Shown in pieces: positions 18,464 to 28,396 of a stretch of 64,000 nucleotides of DNA. The notes below the pieces were generated by a model, which saw nothing but the letters and a program-made list of their open reading frames with translations, was not told the DNA's origin and made no database searches. Positions within the stretch are counted from its first letter, which is position 1. Each line of letters starts with the position of its first letter. The stretch is from Vicingaceae bacterium (GTDB lineage: Bacteria > Bacteroidota > Bacteroidia > Flavobacteriales_E > Vicingaceae): the NCBI GenBank assembly GCA_026003395.1, contig BPHE01000010.1, positions 1 through 64,000 on the forward strand. The letters run 5' to 3'. The position numbers and the translations under genes were made by a program.

Positions 18464-19105
18464 ATGAAAAAGCAATTGAAAATATGCATAAGTTTATTGT
18501 TGTTTAATTTAATTTGTAACGGTCTTTATTCTCAAAACAACAAGTTTATACCTTATATTTCTTTTGGAGGAGTGACAAGCCAGGTTGAAGGGGACGGTTA
18601 TTCGGGCTTCAACAAGCCCGGGTTTGAGCTGGGTACAGGCGTTGCTTATCATTTATCTGAATTGATGGACATCTCTTTCGAGATAAGGTATATGCAACGA
18701 GGAAGCCGTAAAGTGCCCAGGTTGGATTTGGGGGATACCGATTATTTTTTGATGAGGTTGCATTTTGTGGATGTTCCTGTAATGATGACTTTTAAATTGA
18801 ATAAATTAACACCTTTGGCCGGCGTGTATTGGGGGTATTTGATGGGTAGATACATGGAAGACGAATTGGGGACTATTACGGCGCAAATGCAGGGTTTTAA
18901 AGATTGGGAAGCCGGAGTTTTCATAGGATTGGGTTATCAAATACACGAAAAGTGGAATATTTCTCTTCGATCCGGAAGCTCTGTCACGCCTTTTAGAGAT
19001 TACACAAAACTTGGAACAAATTTTTATTGGTACAACAGGATTTTCAACCGTGGATGGTATAATTTATTTTTAACAACTACCGTGCAATTCAGGTTATTCA
19101 AGTGA
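18464..19105 (+). CDS. Outer-membrane beta-barrel protein
   Basis: 213 residues from the ATG at 18464 (eight codons upstream are open but give a poorer signal peptide); MKKQLKICISLLLFNLICNGLYSQ is the export signal. GFELGTGVAYHLSELMDISFEIRYMQRGS and the final strand FLTTTVQFRLFK, ending in a hydrophobic/basic tail, indicate a small 8-10 strand barrel of the porin-like OMP family. Function unknown. The stop abuts the ubiX gene. Confidence 0.75.
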   Translation: MKKQLKICISLLLFNLICNGLYSQNNKFIPYISFGGVTSQVEGDGYSGFNKPGFELGTGVAYHLSELMDISFEIRYMQRGSRKVPRLDLGDTDYFLMRLHFVDVPVMMTFKLNKLTPLAGVYWGYLMGRYMEDELGTITAQMQGFKDWEAGVFIGLGYQIHEKWNISLRSGSSVTPFRDYTKLGTNFYWYNRIFNRGWYNLFLTTTVQFRLFK

Positions 19106-19110
19106 GAGTT

Positions 19111-19674
19111 ATGAAAAAAAAAGTGATTGTGGCCATTACCGGAGCGTCCGGAAGCATATATGCATCGTTGCTTTTGGATGAATTGGAAAAAAGGAAGGAT
19201 CTTGTCGACACGGTCTTATTGATGAGTAAAAATGCCGAAACTGTTTGGCAGCTTGAATTGGGTAATAAAGATTTTAAGAAATATCCATTTCCACAATATG
19301 CTCCTGACGATTTTTTTTCGCCTACCGCATCAGGTTCTGCCGGATTTGACAGTATGGTTGTTTGTCCATGTTCTATGGGTACATTAGGACGGATAGCCAA
19401 TGGCATAAGCGATGATTTGATTACACGAAGTGCAGATGTGATGCTTAAAGAAAAAAAACAATTGATTTTGGTGCCGCGTGAAACACCATTTTCATCCATT
19501 CACCTGCAAAATATGCTTTTTTTAAGCAATTTAGGGGTAACTATCTTACCGGCCAGCCCTTCATTCTACAGTAGGCCGTCAAATATTAAAGAATTGGCCT
19601 TCACGGTAGTTTCAAGGATTTTGGATCATTTGACTCTGCCACATGAAGGATACAGATGGGGCGAAAATGATTAA
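19111..19674 (+). CDS. ubiX: Flavin prenyltransferase UbiX
   Basis: 187 residues from the ATG at 19111; a GTG at 19102 overlapping the previous stop would add three codons. IVAITGASGSIYASLLL is the FMN-binding N-terminus, VVCPCSMGTLGRIANGISDDLITRSADVMLKE the prenyl/FMN pocket region, and LVPRETPFSSIHLQNM the conserved Arg-Glu segment. It adds a dimethylallyl group to FMN to make prenyl-FMN for UbiD-type decarboxylases. No ubiD is in the window. Confidence 0.93.
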   Translation: MKKKVIVAITGASGSIYASLLLDELEKRKDLVDTVLLMSKNAETVWQLELGNKDFKKYPFPQYAPDDFFSPTASGSAGFDSMVVCPCSMGTLGRIANGISDDLITRSADVMLKEKKQLILVPRETPFSSIHLQNMLFLSNLGVTILPASPSFYSRPSNIKELAFTVVSRILDHLTLPHEGYRWGEND

Positions 19675-20936
19675 ACGATCATACCGGCGGCTACCGTGTT
19701 GTAGGTGGCTTCATCAATTAAAATAAAACTACCGGTTTCGCGATTTCGGTGGTATTTATCGGTCATTAAAGGAGCGGTTGTGCGTAAAGAAATCTTGGCA
19801 ATATCGTTCATCATGATGTTTTTATCTGATCCGTTTCTTTCAAGAGTATTGATGTTCAATTTGTAAATGATGTCTTTAATTACACATCTGACCTCGCGTG
19901 TGGTGTGTCTCAAGATATATTTGCCTTTTTGCATCATTGCTTTGCTGTCGAACCAACAGATCATGGCTTCTATATCTTGTGTGACCACCGGTTGGTTGTT
20001 GATACGTACAATCATATCTCCTCTCGAAATATCCAAATCATCTTCGAGCGTGATAGTGACAGACATATTTGCAAAAGCTTCATCAATCTTTTTTTCTGCA
20101 AAATATATTTCTTTGATTCTTGATTGAAGGCCGGAAGGCAGAACAACCACCTCGTCGTTGACACGAAAAATTCCTGAAGCTATGCGTCCGGCATAACCAC
20201 GGAAGTCGTGAAATTGATCTGATTGAGGACGAATGACATATTGTACCGGAAACCGCCCATCGATCAGATTACGGTCGCTTGAGATGTGAATGTTTTCCAG
20301 CAAATACATCAAAGTTGGTCCTTGATACCACGGCATATTTGCAGATCGTTCCACCACGTTGTCGCCATTGAGTGCAGAGATAGGTATATAATGTATATCT
20401 TTTACATCCAATTTTGCCCCGAATGCTTCCAGGTCATTTTTTATTTTTTCAAATTCTTCCTCGGAATAATCAACCAAATCCATTTTGTTTACACAATAAA
20501 TGATGTGTGGAATTTGTAATAACGAAGCAATGTATGAATGTCTGTATGTTTGCTCAACCATTCCTTTGCGGGCATCAACCAAAATCAAAGCTAAATTGGC
20601 AGTGCTGGCACCGGTTACCATGTTTCGGGTATATTGAATATGTCCGGGAGTGTCTGCAATGATAAACTTTCTGCGAGGAGTGGCAAAATATCGATAAGCG
20701 ACATCAATCGTAATGCCTTGTTCGCGTTCGGCTTTTAAACCGTCGGTGATCAAAGCCCAGTTAATTTTTTCTTCTCCCCGTTTTTTACTGGCAGCTTCGA
20801 CAGCTTCTAATTGGTCTTCAAAAATGGCTTTGCTGTCATAAAGCAAACGGCCAATAAGAGTACTTTTACCGTCATCCACGCTACCTGCTGTTGTAAATCG
20901 CAGCAAGTCCATATTCAGGTAGGAATTGGAGTTCAT
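19671..20936 (-). CDS. cysN: Sulfate adenylyltransferase, GTPase subunit
   Basis: 421 residues. EF-Tu-like GTPase with G1 GSVDDGKSTL (residues 18-27), G3 DTPGHIQY and G4 NKMD, then two beta-barrel domains. It drives APS formation from sulfate and ATP with CysD. It is the unfused form (no C-terminal APS kinase), consistent with the separate cysC nearby. Unusually, it is cut off from cysD by a methyltransferase gene on the opposite strand. A minus-strand TAATTTCG box at 20950-20957 lies 13 bases upstream, suggesting that cysN has its own promoter. Confidence 0.95.
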   Translation of the reverse strand: MNSNSYLNMDLLRFTTAGSVDDGKSTLIGRLLYDSKAIFEDQLEAVEAASKKRGEEKINWALITDGLKAEREQGITIDVAYRYFATPRRKFIIADTPGHIQYTRNMVTGASTANLALILVDARKGMVEQTYRHSYIASLLQIPHIIYCVNKMDLVDYSEEEFEKIKNDLEAFGAKLDVKDIHYIPISALNGDNVVERSANMPWYQGPTLMYLLENIHISSDRNLIDGRFPVQYVIRPQSDQFHDFRGYAGRIASGIFRVNDEVVVLPSGLQSRIKEIYFAEKKIDEAFANMSVTITLEDDLDISRGDMIVRINNQPVVTQDIEAMICWFDSKAMMQKGKYILRHTTREVRCVIKDIIYKLNINTLERNGSDKNIMMNDIAKISLRTTAPLMTDKYHRNRETGSFILIDEATYNTVAAGMIV

Positions 20937-21011
20937 GTTGTTTTTTCTGCGAAATTACGGAGTTTTATCATTGAAAGCAAAAAAGTAATAATTTCGTTGA
21001 AAATTACAAAG

Positions 21012-21701
21012 ATGAAACATGAATTTGAGAGAGTCATGTCATATTATGAATGGCGAAAACAACATGTCAATCCTCTTTTATACACATACTTTAACAGTGG
21101 AAATTTGTATATCATTCACAGCAGGGAAAGGCAATTGCTTTCTCTTTTAAAGAAAAAAGGGTATACTCAAACAGACAAATTGAAATTATTGGATTTTGGG
21201 TGTGGAACGGGTGGGGAAATTAGAAGGTTTATACAATATGGGTTTTTACCGGAAAACATAACCGGTGTGGATATATTGCAAGAAAGAATTGACACGGCAA
21301 GGAAGCTTTGCCCTTCCGTTCAATTTTATTGTAAAAATATATTGGAAGCAGAGTTTGAAGAAAATTCATTTGATTGTATCTCTCAATTTACAGTTTTTAG
21401 CTCTATACATCCGGATTATCACCAGGCAATTGCAGACAAATTGATAAGATTGTTGAAGCCGGGAGGTTGTATTATTTGGTATGATTTTCATGTTGCCAAA
21501 AAGTCAAACCATTTGTTCCCCATAAAAAAACAACATATTCGGCAATTATTTGGAAGGCATTGCGACATTGATCTAAAGAAAATTACACTTTTACCCCCTT
21601 TGGCAAGAAAACTTGCTCCGGCATCGATAGATTTATGCCACTTGTTAGAGAAAATGAAAGTTTTAAATACCCATTATTTGGGCATATTTATAAAAAGTTA
21701 A
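21012..21701 (+). CDS. SAM-dependent class I methyltransferase
   Basis: 229 residues from the ATG at 21012; the open frame extends upstream through the antisense of cysN but that part is not protein-like. Motif I is LLDFGCGTGGEIRRF, with VDILQERIDTAR (acidic loop) and LLKPGGCIIWYDFH (post-I region). The substrate is not evident; similar enzymes occur in polysaccharide loci. It lies in reverse orientation between cysD and cysN: it starts 75 bases from the cysN start (divergent) and its end overlaps the cysD end by four bases (convergent). TAATTTCG at 20989-20996 is a possible -7 box. Confidence 0.8.
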   Translation: MKHEFERVMSYYEWRKQHVNPLLYTYFNSGNLYIIHSRERQLLSLLKKKGYTQTDKLKLLDFGCGTGGEIRRFIQYGFLPENITGVDILQERIDTARKLCPSVQFYCKNILEAEFEENSFDCISQFTVFSSIHPDYHQAIADKLIRLLKPGGCIIWYDFHVAKKSNHLFPIKKQHIRQLFGRHCDIDLKKITLLPPLARKLAPASIDLCHLLEKMKVLNTHYLGIFIKS

Positions 21702-22606
21702 AAGTAACCCTGACGTTTCCTTTCTTCCATGGCGGCTTCACTTCTTTTATCGTCGATACGGCTGCCACGTTCTGTTACACGTGAGGAAGCCACTTCTTGT
21801 ATGATATCTTCGAGTGAGGTGGCTTTGGATTCGACGGCACCGGTGCAGGTCATGTCCCCGATGGTTCTGAAACGTACTGTTTTTTTCACAACTTTCTCAT
21901 CCGGTTTAAGTTGTATGTATGGGGAATAAGCATACCAAATGCCATCTCTCAAAAAACAATCTCTTTCGTGTGAAAAATAAATTGATGGGATTTCGATGTT
22001 TTCCGACAGAATGTATTGCCAAACATCCATTTCAGTCCAATTGCTGATGGGGAAAACGCGGAAATGTTCCCCAAGATGTTTTTTCCCGTTGAATAGATAC
22101 CAAAGCTCGGGACGTTGATTTTTGGGGTCCCATTGCCCAAATTCGTCGCGGTGCGAAAAGAAACGTTCTTTTGCCCGGGCTTTTTCTTCGTCTCTTCGGG
22201 CACCTCCGATTAAGGCATCAAATTTATACTTTTCGATAGTATCAAGCAAGGTTACGGTTTGAAGTGCGTTACGTGAGGCATAATATCCTTTTTCTTCCAC
22301 CACACGTCCGCTGTCAATACTTTCTTGAACCGAACCCACAATCAGATTTACTTTGTATTTTTCAACCAAACGATCTCTGAAATCGATGGTTTCGGGAAAA
22401 TTATGGCCCGTGTCGATGTGTACCAGTGGAAAGGGAATTTTGGCAGGCCAAAACGCTTTTCTTGCAAGATGAAAGCAAACGATACTGTCTTTCCCTCCGG
22501 AAAATAACAATCCGGGGTTTTCAAATTGAGCCGCAACCTCTCTGATAACATAAATGGCTTCGGCTTCGAGCTCTTTTAAATGGGTCAGTTGATAATTTTT
22601 ATTCAT
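21698..22606 (-). CDS. cysD: Sulfate adenylyltransferase, small subunit
   Basis: 302 residues. PP-loop motif SGGKDS at 36-41 (GLLFSGGKDSIVCFHLA), plus IDTGHNFPETIDFRD and GGARRDEEKARAKER, as in CysD. Together with CysN it makes adenosine 5'-phosphosulfate. The start overlaps the cysC stop by eight bases, so it is expressed with cysC and probably lysS. Confidence 0.95.
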   Translation of the reverse strand: MNKNYQLTHLKELEAEAIYVIREVAAQFENPGLLFSGGKDSIVCFHLARKAFWPAKIPFPLVHIDTGHNFPETIDFRDRLVEKYKVNLIVGSVQESIDSGRVVEEKGYYASRNALQTVTLLDTIEKYKFDALIGGARRDEEKARAKERFFSHRDEFGQWDPKNQRPELWYLFNGKKHLGEHFRVFPISNWTEMDVWQYILSENIEIPSIYFSHERDCFLRDGIWYAYSPYIQLKPDEKVVKKTVRFRTIGDMTCTGAVESKATSLEDIIQEVASSRVTERGSRIDDKRSEAAMEERKRQGYF

Positions 22607-23201
22607 GATACTGTATCAATGGCCATACAAAGTTCAAAAAAATATTTATACATTCTTCAAAATTACGATTTTCTGTATCAATAATCAAGTCGGGATTGGT
22701 TGGTTCTTCAAAGGGTTGGTCAATTCCCGTGAAATTTTTGATTTCTCCGGCTCTTGCTTTTTTGTATAAACCTTTCACGTCTCTTTTTTCACAGGTTTCT
22801 AACGATGATTTTACATAAATTTCTTTAAAATCTGCAGGCCCGATAATTTCTTTTGCCATTTGACGTATCTCGCGGGTAGGACTGACAAAACAATTGATGG
22901 TAATAATACCGCAATTGATAAACAATTTGTTGATTTCGGCAATTCTTCGTATGTTTTCTTTCCGGTCTGCTTCTGAAAAAGAAAGATTTTTATTTATTCC
23001 GCTTCTAATATTGTCTCCATCCAATACTTGCGTCAGATATCCATGTTCGAACAATGATTTTTCAAGAGCAAGTGCGAGAGTCGATTTGCCGGATCCCGAC
23101 AAGCCCGTCATCCAGAAACATACGCTTTTTTGCTTTAACATGGCTTCCTTTTGATGTCTTTGAATCATCTGGTCAAAAACAGGGAAGATGTTTTGTTGCA
23201 T
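22599..23201 (-). CDS. cysC: Adenylylsulfate kinase
   Basis: 200 residues. Walker A GLSGSGKS at 33-40, DGDNIRSGINKNLSFSEADRKENIRR (APS-binding region) and VSPTREIRQMAKEI, as in CysC. It phosphorylates APS to PAPS, used for sulfonation or assimilatory reduction. The start is four bases after the lysS stop. Confidence 0.95.
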   Translation of the reverse strand: MQQNIFPVFDQMIQRHQKEAMLKQKSVCFWMTGLSGSGKSTLALALEKSLFEHGYLTQVLDGDNIRSGINKNLSFSEADRKENIRRIAEINKLFINCGIITINCFVSPTREIRQMAKEIIGPADFKEIYVKSSLETCEKRDVKGLYKKARAGEIKNFTGIDQPFEEPTNPDLIIDTENRNFEECINIFLNFVWPLIQYHE

Positions 23202-23205
23202 AGTA

Positions 23206-24723
23206 TCAATTGTTTTTTTCGGGTTTCATTTGTGGGAAAAACAATACATCCTGAATGGAGTGTTGGTTGGTCATAATCATGGTGAGACGGTCGATACCGA
23301 CGCCAAGACCGGCTGTGGGTGGCATACCATATTCCAATGCACGTAAAAAATCTTCATCAAGCATCATGGCTTCTTCATCTCCTCTTCGGGCCAACTCCAA
23401 TTGTTCTTCAAATCTTTTTCTTTGATCGATGGGGTCGTTGAGTTCGGAAAATGCATTGCAGATCTCTTTTCCGTTACAAATCACTTCAAACCTTTCGACC
23501 AAGCCGGGTTTGCTTCTGTGTTTTTTTGCCAGAGGCGACATTTCAATAGGATAATCTGTTATAAAGGTTGGTTGTATCAATTTGGGCTCACAATATTCTC
23601 CAAAAATTTCGTCGATAATTTTGCCTCTGCCCATGGTTTTATCTACTGAAACTTTCAGTTGTTTGGCCACTTCTCTGAGTTCTTCTTCATCTTTATTTTC
23701 AATGTCAATCCCGGTAAAATGCCTGATGGCTTCATACATCGTAAACCTTTTCCACGGCCTTTGAAAATCGATGATGTTATCGCCCACCTTTACCTTTGTG
23801 TCGCCATGAAGAGCCACAGCAACTTTTTCGATCATCTCTTCCACCAAATCCATCATCCAATAATAATCTTTATAAGCAACATATAGCTCAACCTGAGTGA
23901 ATTCGGGGTTGTGAAAGCGGCTCATGCCTTCATTTCTGAAATCTTTTGCAAATTCATATACTCCGTCAAAACCGCCCACAATCAATCTTTTAAGGTATAA
24001 TTCGTTGGCAATTCTCAAATACAGGGGAATATCAAGCGTATTATGCCATGTTTTAAAAGGTCTGGCAGAGGCACCACCATAAATGGGTTGAAGAATCGGA
24101 GTTTCAACCTCTAAATATCCTCTATTGTTTAGATATTCACGAATAGTATTGATTAATTTGGTGCGTTGCACAAACACTTTTTTGACATGAGGGTTGACAA
24201 TGAGGTCTACATATCGTTGACGATAGCGTTGTTCGGGGTCTGTAAAAGCATCGTGTACATTACCTTCGCTGTCGACTTTTACAACAGGAAGTGGTCTCAA
24301 TGATTTGGCCAACAGCTTGAGCTCGGTTACGTGCACCGTAATTTCTCCGGTTTTTGTGGTAAACACGTAGCCTTTTACGCCGATGATATCGCCTCTGTCC
24401 AAATGTTTTTTAAACACCTCATTGTACATGGTTTTGTCTTCACCCGGGCAGATATCGTCACGCGAAACATAAATCTGGATGGAGCCGGTAGAATCTTGAA
24501 GCACCCCAAAGGAGGCCTTGCCCATCACACGTTTGCTCATAAGACGGCCGGCCAAACTGACATTTTTGTAAGAAAGTTTGTCTCTTTCATAATTTTTTAA
24601 TATATCCTCTGCATAGGCATTGACAGGAAACGTTTCTGCAGGATAAGGATCAATGCCCAAATCAATTAATGCCTGCAAGCTTTGCCTGCGGATAATCTCT
24701 TGTTCGGATAATTGTCTTGACAT
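23206..24723 (-). CDS. lysS: Lysyl-tRNA synthetase, class II
   Basis: 505 residues. The N-terminal OB-fold anticodon-binding domain (about 50-150; [22 protein letters not shown]) is followed by the class II catalytic core with motif 2 [18 protein letters not shown] and motif 3 [14 protein letters not shown]. Normal length. It appears to head the run lysS-cysC-cysD on the minus strand, with only four bases to cysC. Confidence 0.96.
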   Translation of the reverse strand: MSRQLSEQEIIRRQSLQALIDLGIDPYPAETFPVNAYAEDILKNYERDKLSYKNVSLAGRLMSKRVMGKASFGVLQDSTGSIQIYVSRDDICPGEDKTMYNEVFKKHLDRGDIIGVKGYVFTTKTGEITVHVTELKLLAKSLRPLPVVKVDSEGNVHDAFTDPEQRYRQRYVDLIVNPHVKKVFVQRTKLINTIREYLNNRGYLEVETPILQPIYGGASARPFKTWHNTLDIPLYLRIANELYLKRLIVGGFDGVYEFAKDFRNEGMSRFHNPEFTQVELYVAYKDYYWMMDLVEEMIEKVAVALHGDTKVKVGDNIIDFQRPWKRFTMYEAIRHFTGIDIENKDEEELREVAKQLKVSVDKTMGRGKIIDEIFGEYCEPKLIQPTFITDYPIEMSPLAKKHRSKPGLVERFEVICNGKEICNAFSELNDPIDQRKRFEEQLELARRGDEEAMMLDEDFLRALEYGMPPTAGLGVGIDRLTMIMTNQHSIQDVLFFPQMKPEKNN

Positions 24724-24951
24724 AATGAATTTTTAATGCGGCAAAATAACATAAATTTATTGATTGTGTAAATTTTAAAATGAGGTTGATGAGGACATTT
24801 TTTGTATTTGGTTTAAAAAATAAAAATTTGAAAATTAAATAAATCTGCAATAAAAGATGTGGAATATCGCGATCAAAACACTTTATAATGACTAAAACAA
24901 AAAAATGCCATATTGTATTAAAAACGTCGTAAATTCGCAGTTTAAAATTTA

Positions 24952-26088
24952 ATGAAATTTATGCGTGAAATCAGAATGGTTGATTTAATCAGCCAATACA
25001 AAAAGATTGAGGACGAGGTTAATCAGGCGGTTATCAATGTCATGAACCGGGCCGCATTTATCAAAGGGCCGGAGGTTTATTCTTTTGAAGAGAATTTGGC
25101 AAAATACCTGAATGTGAAACATGCCATCGGGGTTGCCAATGGCACGGATGCTTTGCAAATAGCGATGATGGCGCTTGACTTACAGCCGGGTGATGAGGTA
25201 ATTACGGCAAGTTTCACCTATGTGGCAACCGCCGAGGTTATTGCATTGTTAAAGTTGACACCTGTGCTGGTCGACGTTAACGAAGATGATTTTACGTTGG
25301 ATATTGAGCAGGTAAAGAAAGCCATCACACCCAAAACCAAAGCCATCGTGCCTGTGCATCTTTTTGGACAGAGTGCAGCCATGGAGGAATTGATGGAACT
25401 GGCAGACAAGCATGGGTTATATGTCATTGAAGATAATGCACAAGCCATTGGTTGTGATTATTTTTATAAAAATGGACAATCTAAAAAAACCGGCACGATC
25501 GGTCACATAGGTTGCACCTCATTTTTTCCTTCAAAAAATCTCGGATGTTTTGGTGATGGTGGAGCAATTTTTACCAATGACGACCATTTGGCACAAAAAA
25601 TAAGAATGATTGCCAATCATGGACAGAGCAAACAATATTATCATGATATGATTGGTGTGAACTCACGATTAGATACCATTCAAGCAGCCATTTTGGATAT
25701 TAAATTGAAGCATTTGGACGAATACAACCATCTTCGTCAAAAAGCAGCCGATTTTTATGACAAAAAATTTTCAGGTCATTCTCACATAATAACACCAAAA
25801 AGAAACAAACATTCCAAACATGTTTTTCATCAATACACCTTGCGAATTACAAATGGGCAAAGAGATCAGTTGAAAACCCATTTGCAGGAAAAAGGCATTC
25901 CGTCTATGATATATTATCCCGTGCCACTTCATCAACAAAAAGCATACAGGGATGCAAGGTATGAAGAAGGTAATTTCCCGATAACGGAGCGTTTGTGCAG
26001 AGAAGTTTTATCTTTGCCTATGCATACCGAATTGGATCAAGAACAATTGAATTATATAACTGATTCGGTGCTGGAATTTTTTAATTAA
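24952..26088 (+). CDS. wbpE: DegT-family PLP aminotransferase, WbpE/WlbC-like
   Basis: 378 residues. Substrate and cofactor motifs GTDALQIAMMAL, EDNAQAIGC and the PLP Lys in FFPSKNLGCFGDGG are intact. The start MVDLISQYKKIEDEV matches WbpE/WlbC, which transaminates UDP-3-keto-GlcNAcA at C3 with glutamate. The specific role is inferred from the neighbouring wbpD-, wbpB- and wbpA-like genes. It heads the sugar operon; TAAATTCG at 24930-24937 resembles a -7 box. A second ATG three codons in (24961) is an equal alternative start. Confidence 0.88.
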   Translation: MKFMREIRMVDLISQYKKIEDEVNQAVINVMNRAAFIKGPEVYSFEENLAKYLNVKHAIGVANGTDALQIAMMALDLQPGDEVITASFTYVATAEVIALLKLTPVLVDVNEDDFTLDIEQVKKAITPKTKAIVPVHLFGQSAAMEELMELADKHGLYVIEDNAQAIGCDYFYKNGQSKKTGTIGHIGCTSFFPSKNLGCFGDGGAIFTNDDHLAQKIRMIANHGQSKQYYHDMIGVNSRLDTIQAAILDIKLKHLDEYNHLRQKAADFYDKKFSGHSHIITPKRNKHSKHVFHQYTLRITNGQRDQLKTHLQEKGIPSMIYYPVPLHQQKAYRDARYEEGNFPITERLCREVLSLPMHTELDQEQLNYITDSVLEFFN

Positions 26089-26097
26089 TTTTTAAAC

Positions 26098-27414
26098 ATG
26101 AAAATAACTGTAATAGGAACCGGATATGTAGGATTGGTCACGGGAACATGTTTGGCCGAGACAGGGAACCAAGTTTTGTGTGTAGATATTGACGAAGAAA
26201 AAATAAAAAAATTAAAAAGCGGCATAATACCCATCTACGAGCCACATTTGGATGTGATATTCGAAAGGAATCAGAAACAAGGACGATTGAAATTTACTAC
26301 TTCTTTGCAAGAGGGAGTAGATCATGGAGAGGTGATTTTTTTGGCCTTACCCACACCACCAAAAGAAGATGGATCGGCGGATCTTAAATATGTGTTGGAA
26401 GTTTCCGAACAGATTGCCCATTTGATGAAATCATATAAAATTATCGTTAGTAAAAGCACAGTTCCGGTTGGTACGGTAGAAAAAATCACCAATTTAATCA
26501 AAGAAATTACCCAGGTTCCATTTGATGTGGTGTCAAATCCGGAGTTTTTAAGGGAAGGTTTTGCTGTAGATGATTTTATGAAACCCGACCGCGTGGTCAT
26601 AGGTACATCCTCTGAAAAAGCCGCCCAAATTATGAAAGATTTATATAAACCTTTTGTCAGGCAGGGTAATCCGATATTGATTATGGATGAAAAATCGGCG
26701 GAACTAACCAAATATGCGGCCAACGCTTTTTTAGCCACGAAAATCACATTTATGAATGAAATAGCCAATTATTGCGAGAAAGTCGGTGCAAATGTCGATA
26801 ATGTCAGAATCGGCATTGGTTTGGATGAACGTATCGGAAAAAGATTTTTATTTCCGGGGGTGGGGTATGGTGGCAGTTGTTTTCCCAAGGATGTAAAAGC
26901 ACTCATTCAATCGGGTCAAGAACAAAATATCCGGTTTAAGATATTGGAGGCGGTTGATGAGGTAAATAACAGACAGAAGCAAGTTCTTTTAGACAAAATC
27001 GAGGCTTTTTTTCAAGGAAATATTGAAGGGAGAAAATTTGCAGTATGGGGATTGTCTTTCAAACCCGATACAGACGATATAAGAGAAGCTCCTTCATTGG
27101 TTATTATAAAATCTTTGATCGAAAGAGGGGCTAACGTATCTGCATATGACCCTGAAGCAATGAATAATGTGAGAAAAGAATTGGGTGATATTATTCATTA
27201 TGCACAAGACATGTATGAAGCTTTGGAAGGGAGTGATGCTTTGATTATAGTGACAGAATGGAATGTATTTCGCACACCCGATCTTGATAAAGTGAAAAGT
27301 TTGTTGAAACAACCGGTAATATTTGACGGAAGAAATGTATTTGATTGGAATGATATGCAAGGTAAAGGATTTTATTATTTTAGCATCGGACGTAAAGCTG
27401 TAATACCTCAATGA
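26098..27414 (+). CDS. ugd: UDP-glucose 6-dehydrogenase
   Basis: 438 residues. N-terminal GTGYVGLVTGTCLAETG binds NAD, SKSTVPVGT and NPEFLREG are family motifs, and the catalytic Cys is in PGVGYGGSCFPKDVKAL. C-terminal Rossmann-like UDP-binding domain with WGLSFKPDTDDIREAPS. It oxidises UDP-glucose to UDP-glucuronate. Its stop overlaps the UDP-xylose synthase start by four bases, consistent with a two-step UDP-xylose route. Confidence 0.93.
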   Translation: MKITVIGTGYVGLVTGTCLAETGNQVLCVDIDEEKIKKLKSGIIPIYEPHLDVIFERNQKQGRLKFTTSLQEGVDHGEVIFLALPTPPKEDGSADLKYVLEVSEQIAHLMKSYKIIVSKSTVPVGTVEKITNLIKEITQVPFDVVSNPEFLREGFAVDDFMKPDRVVIGTSSEKAAQIMKDLYKPFVRQGNPILIMDEKSAELTKYAANAFLATKITFMNEIANYCEKVGANVDNVRIGIGLDERIGKRFLFPGVGYGGSCFPKDVKALIQSGQEQNIRFKILEAVDEVNNRQKQVLLDKIEAFFQGNIEGRKFAVWGLSFKPDTDDIREAPSLVIIKSLIERGANVSAYDPEAMNNVRKELGDIIHYAQDMYEALEGSDALIIVTEWNVFRTPDLDKVKSLLKQPVIFDGRNVFDWNDMQGKGFYYFSIGRKAVIPQ

Positions 27415-28396
27415 AACGGGTTTTAATCACAGGTGCTGCCGGGTTTATCGGATCTCATTTATGTGAAAGATTCCTGAATGAAGGGTTTCATGTGATTGCC
27501 ATGGATAACCTGATCACAGGAGATCTGAAGAACATAGAAGCCTTTTTCCCACACCCTCACTTTGAATTTTATTTTCACGACGTTACAAAATTTGTACATG
27601 TTCCCGGGATTTACATTATATCTTGCACTTTGCTTCTCCCGCAAGCCCTATCGATTATTTGAAAATACCTATACAGACACTCAAAGTAGGATCGCTTGGC
27701 ACACATAACCTTCTTGGGTTGGCAAAGGCCAAAAAAGCAAGAATATTAGTGGCATCAACTTCCGAGGTGTACGGCGATCCGCTTGTTCACCCTCAACCGG
27801 AAACTTATTGGGGAAATGTCAATCCCATTGGCCCGAGAGGCGTATATGATGAAGCCAAACGCTTTCAGGAAGCCATTACTATGGCATATCATCGTTTTCA
27901 CGGACTCGAAACACGTATTGCACGTATTTTCAATACGTATGGCCCGCGTATGCGATTGAATGATGGCAGGGTTTTACCTGCATTTATTGGGCAGGCGCTG
28001 AGAGGTGAAGATCTCACTGTGTTTGGAGATGGATCTCAGACCCGATCATTTTGCTATATCGATGATTTGGTGGAAGGAATTTATCGTTTATTGATGAGTG
28101 ACTATCCTTATCCCGTCAATCTGGGCAACCCGGATGAAATCACGATAAGAGAATTTGCCGAAGAGATTCTGCGATTGACAGGCACAAATCAAAAAATTGT
28201 GTTTAAACCTTTACCGGAAGATGATCCCAAACAAAGGCAACCGGATATTTCGTTGGCAAAAAAAATATTGGGATGGGAGCCCAAGGTTTCACGTGCCGAA
28301 GGACTGAAAATGACGTACGAATATTTTAAAAATCTGCCAAAAGAAGAGCTTTATAAAAGAGAACATAAAAATTTTGAAAAATATATTTACCGATGA
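27411..28396 (+). pseudogene. uxs: UDP-glucuronate decarboxylase (UDP-xylose synthase), broken by a 1-base frameshift
   Basis: The frame from 27411 encodes the SDR N-terminus (LITGAAGFIGSHLCERFLNEG) up to [10 protein letters not shown] and then goes out of frame at GGG (27606-27608), ending at 27662. The rest continues in the -1 frame to 28396: [23 protein letters not shown], catalytic YDEAKR and [10 protein letters not shown]. One extra G in that run would restore a full protein of about 328 residues (reading [15 protein letters not shown]). All later motifs are preserved, so the break is recent or an assembly error in a G run. If functional, the enzyme converts UDP-glucuronate to UDP-xylose. 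ATGA overlaps at both ends place it firmly in the operon. Confidence 0.85.

Noticed and set aside
24662-24850. 62-residue open frame upstream of lysS on the minus strand
   Set aside because: It overlaps the lysS start in another frame and is Lys/Asn/Phe-rich with no recognisable feature.
27603-27609. Programmed -1 frameshift site at CCCGGGA in the UDP-xylose synthase gene
   Set aside because: The zero-frame codons are CCC and GGG, which is not the phase required for tandem slippage, and no downstream stimulatory hairpin is apparent.
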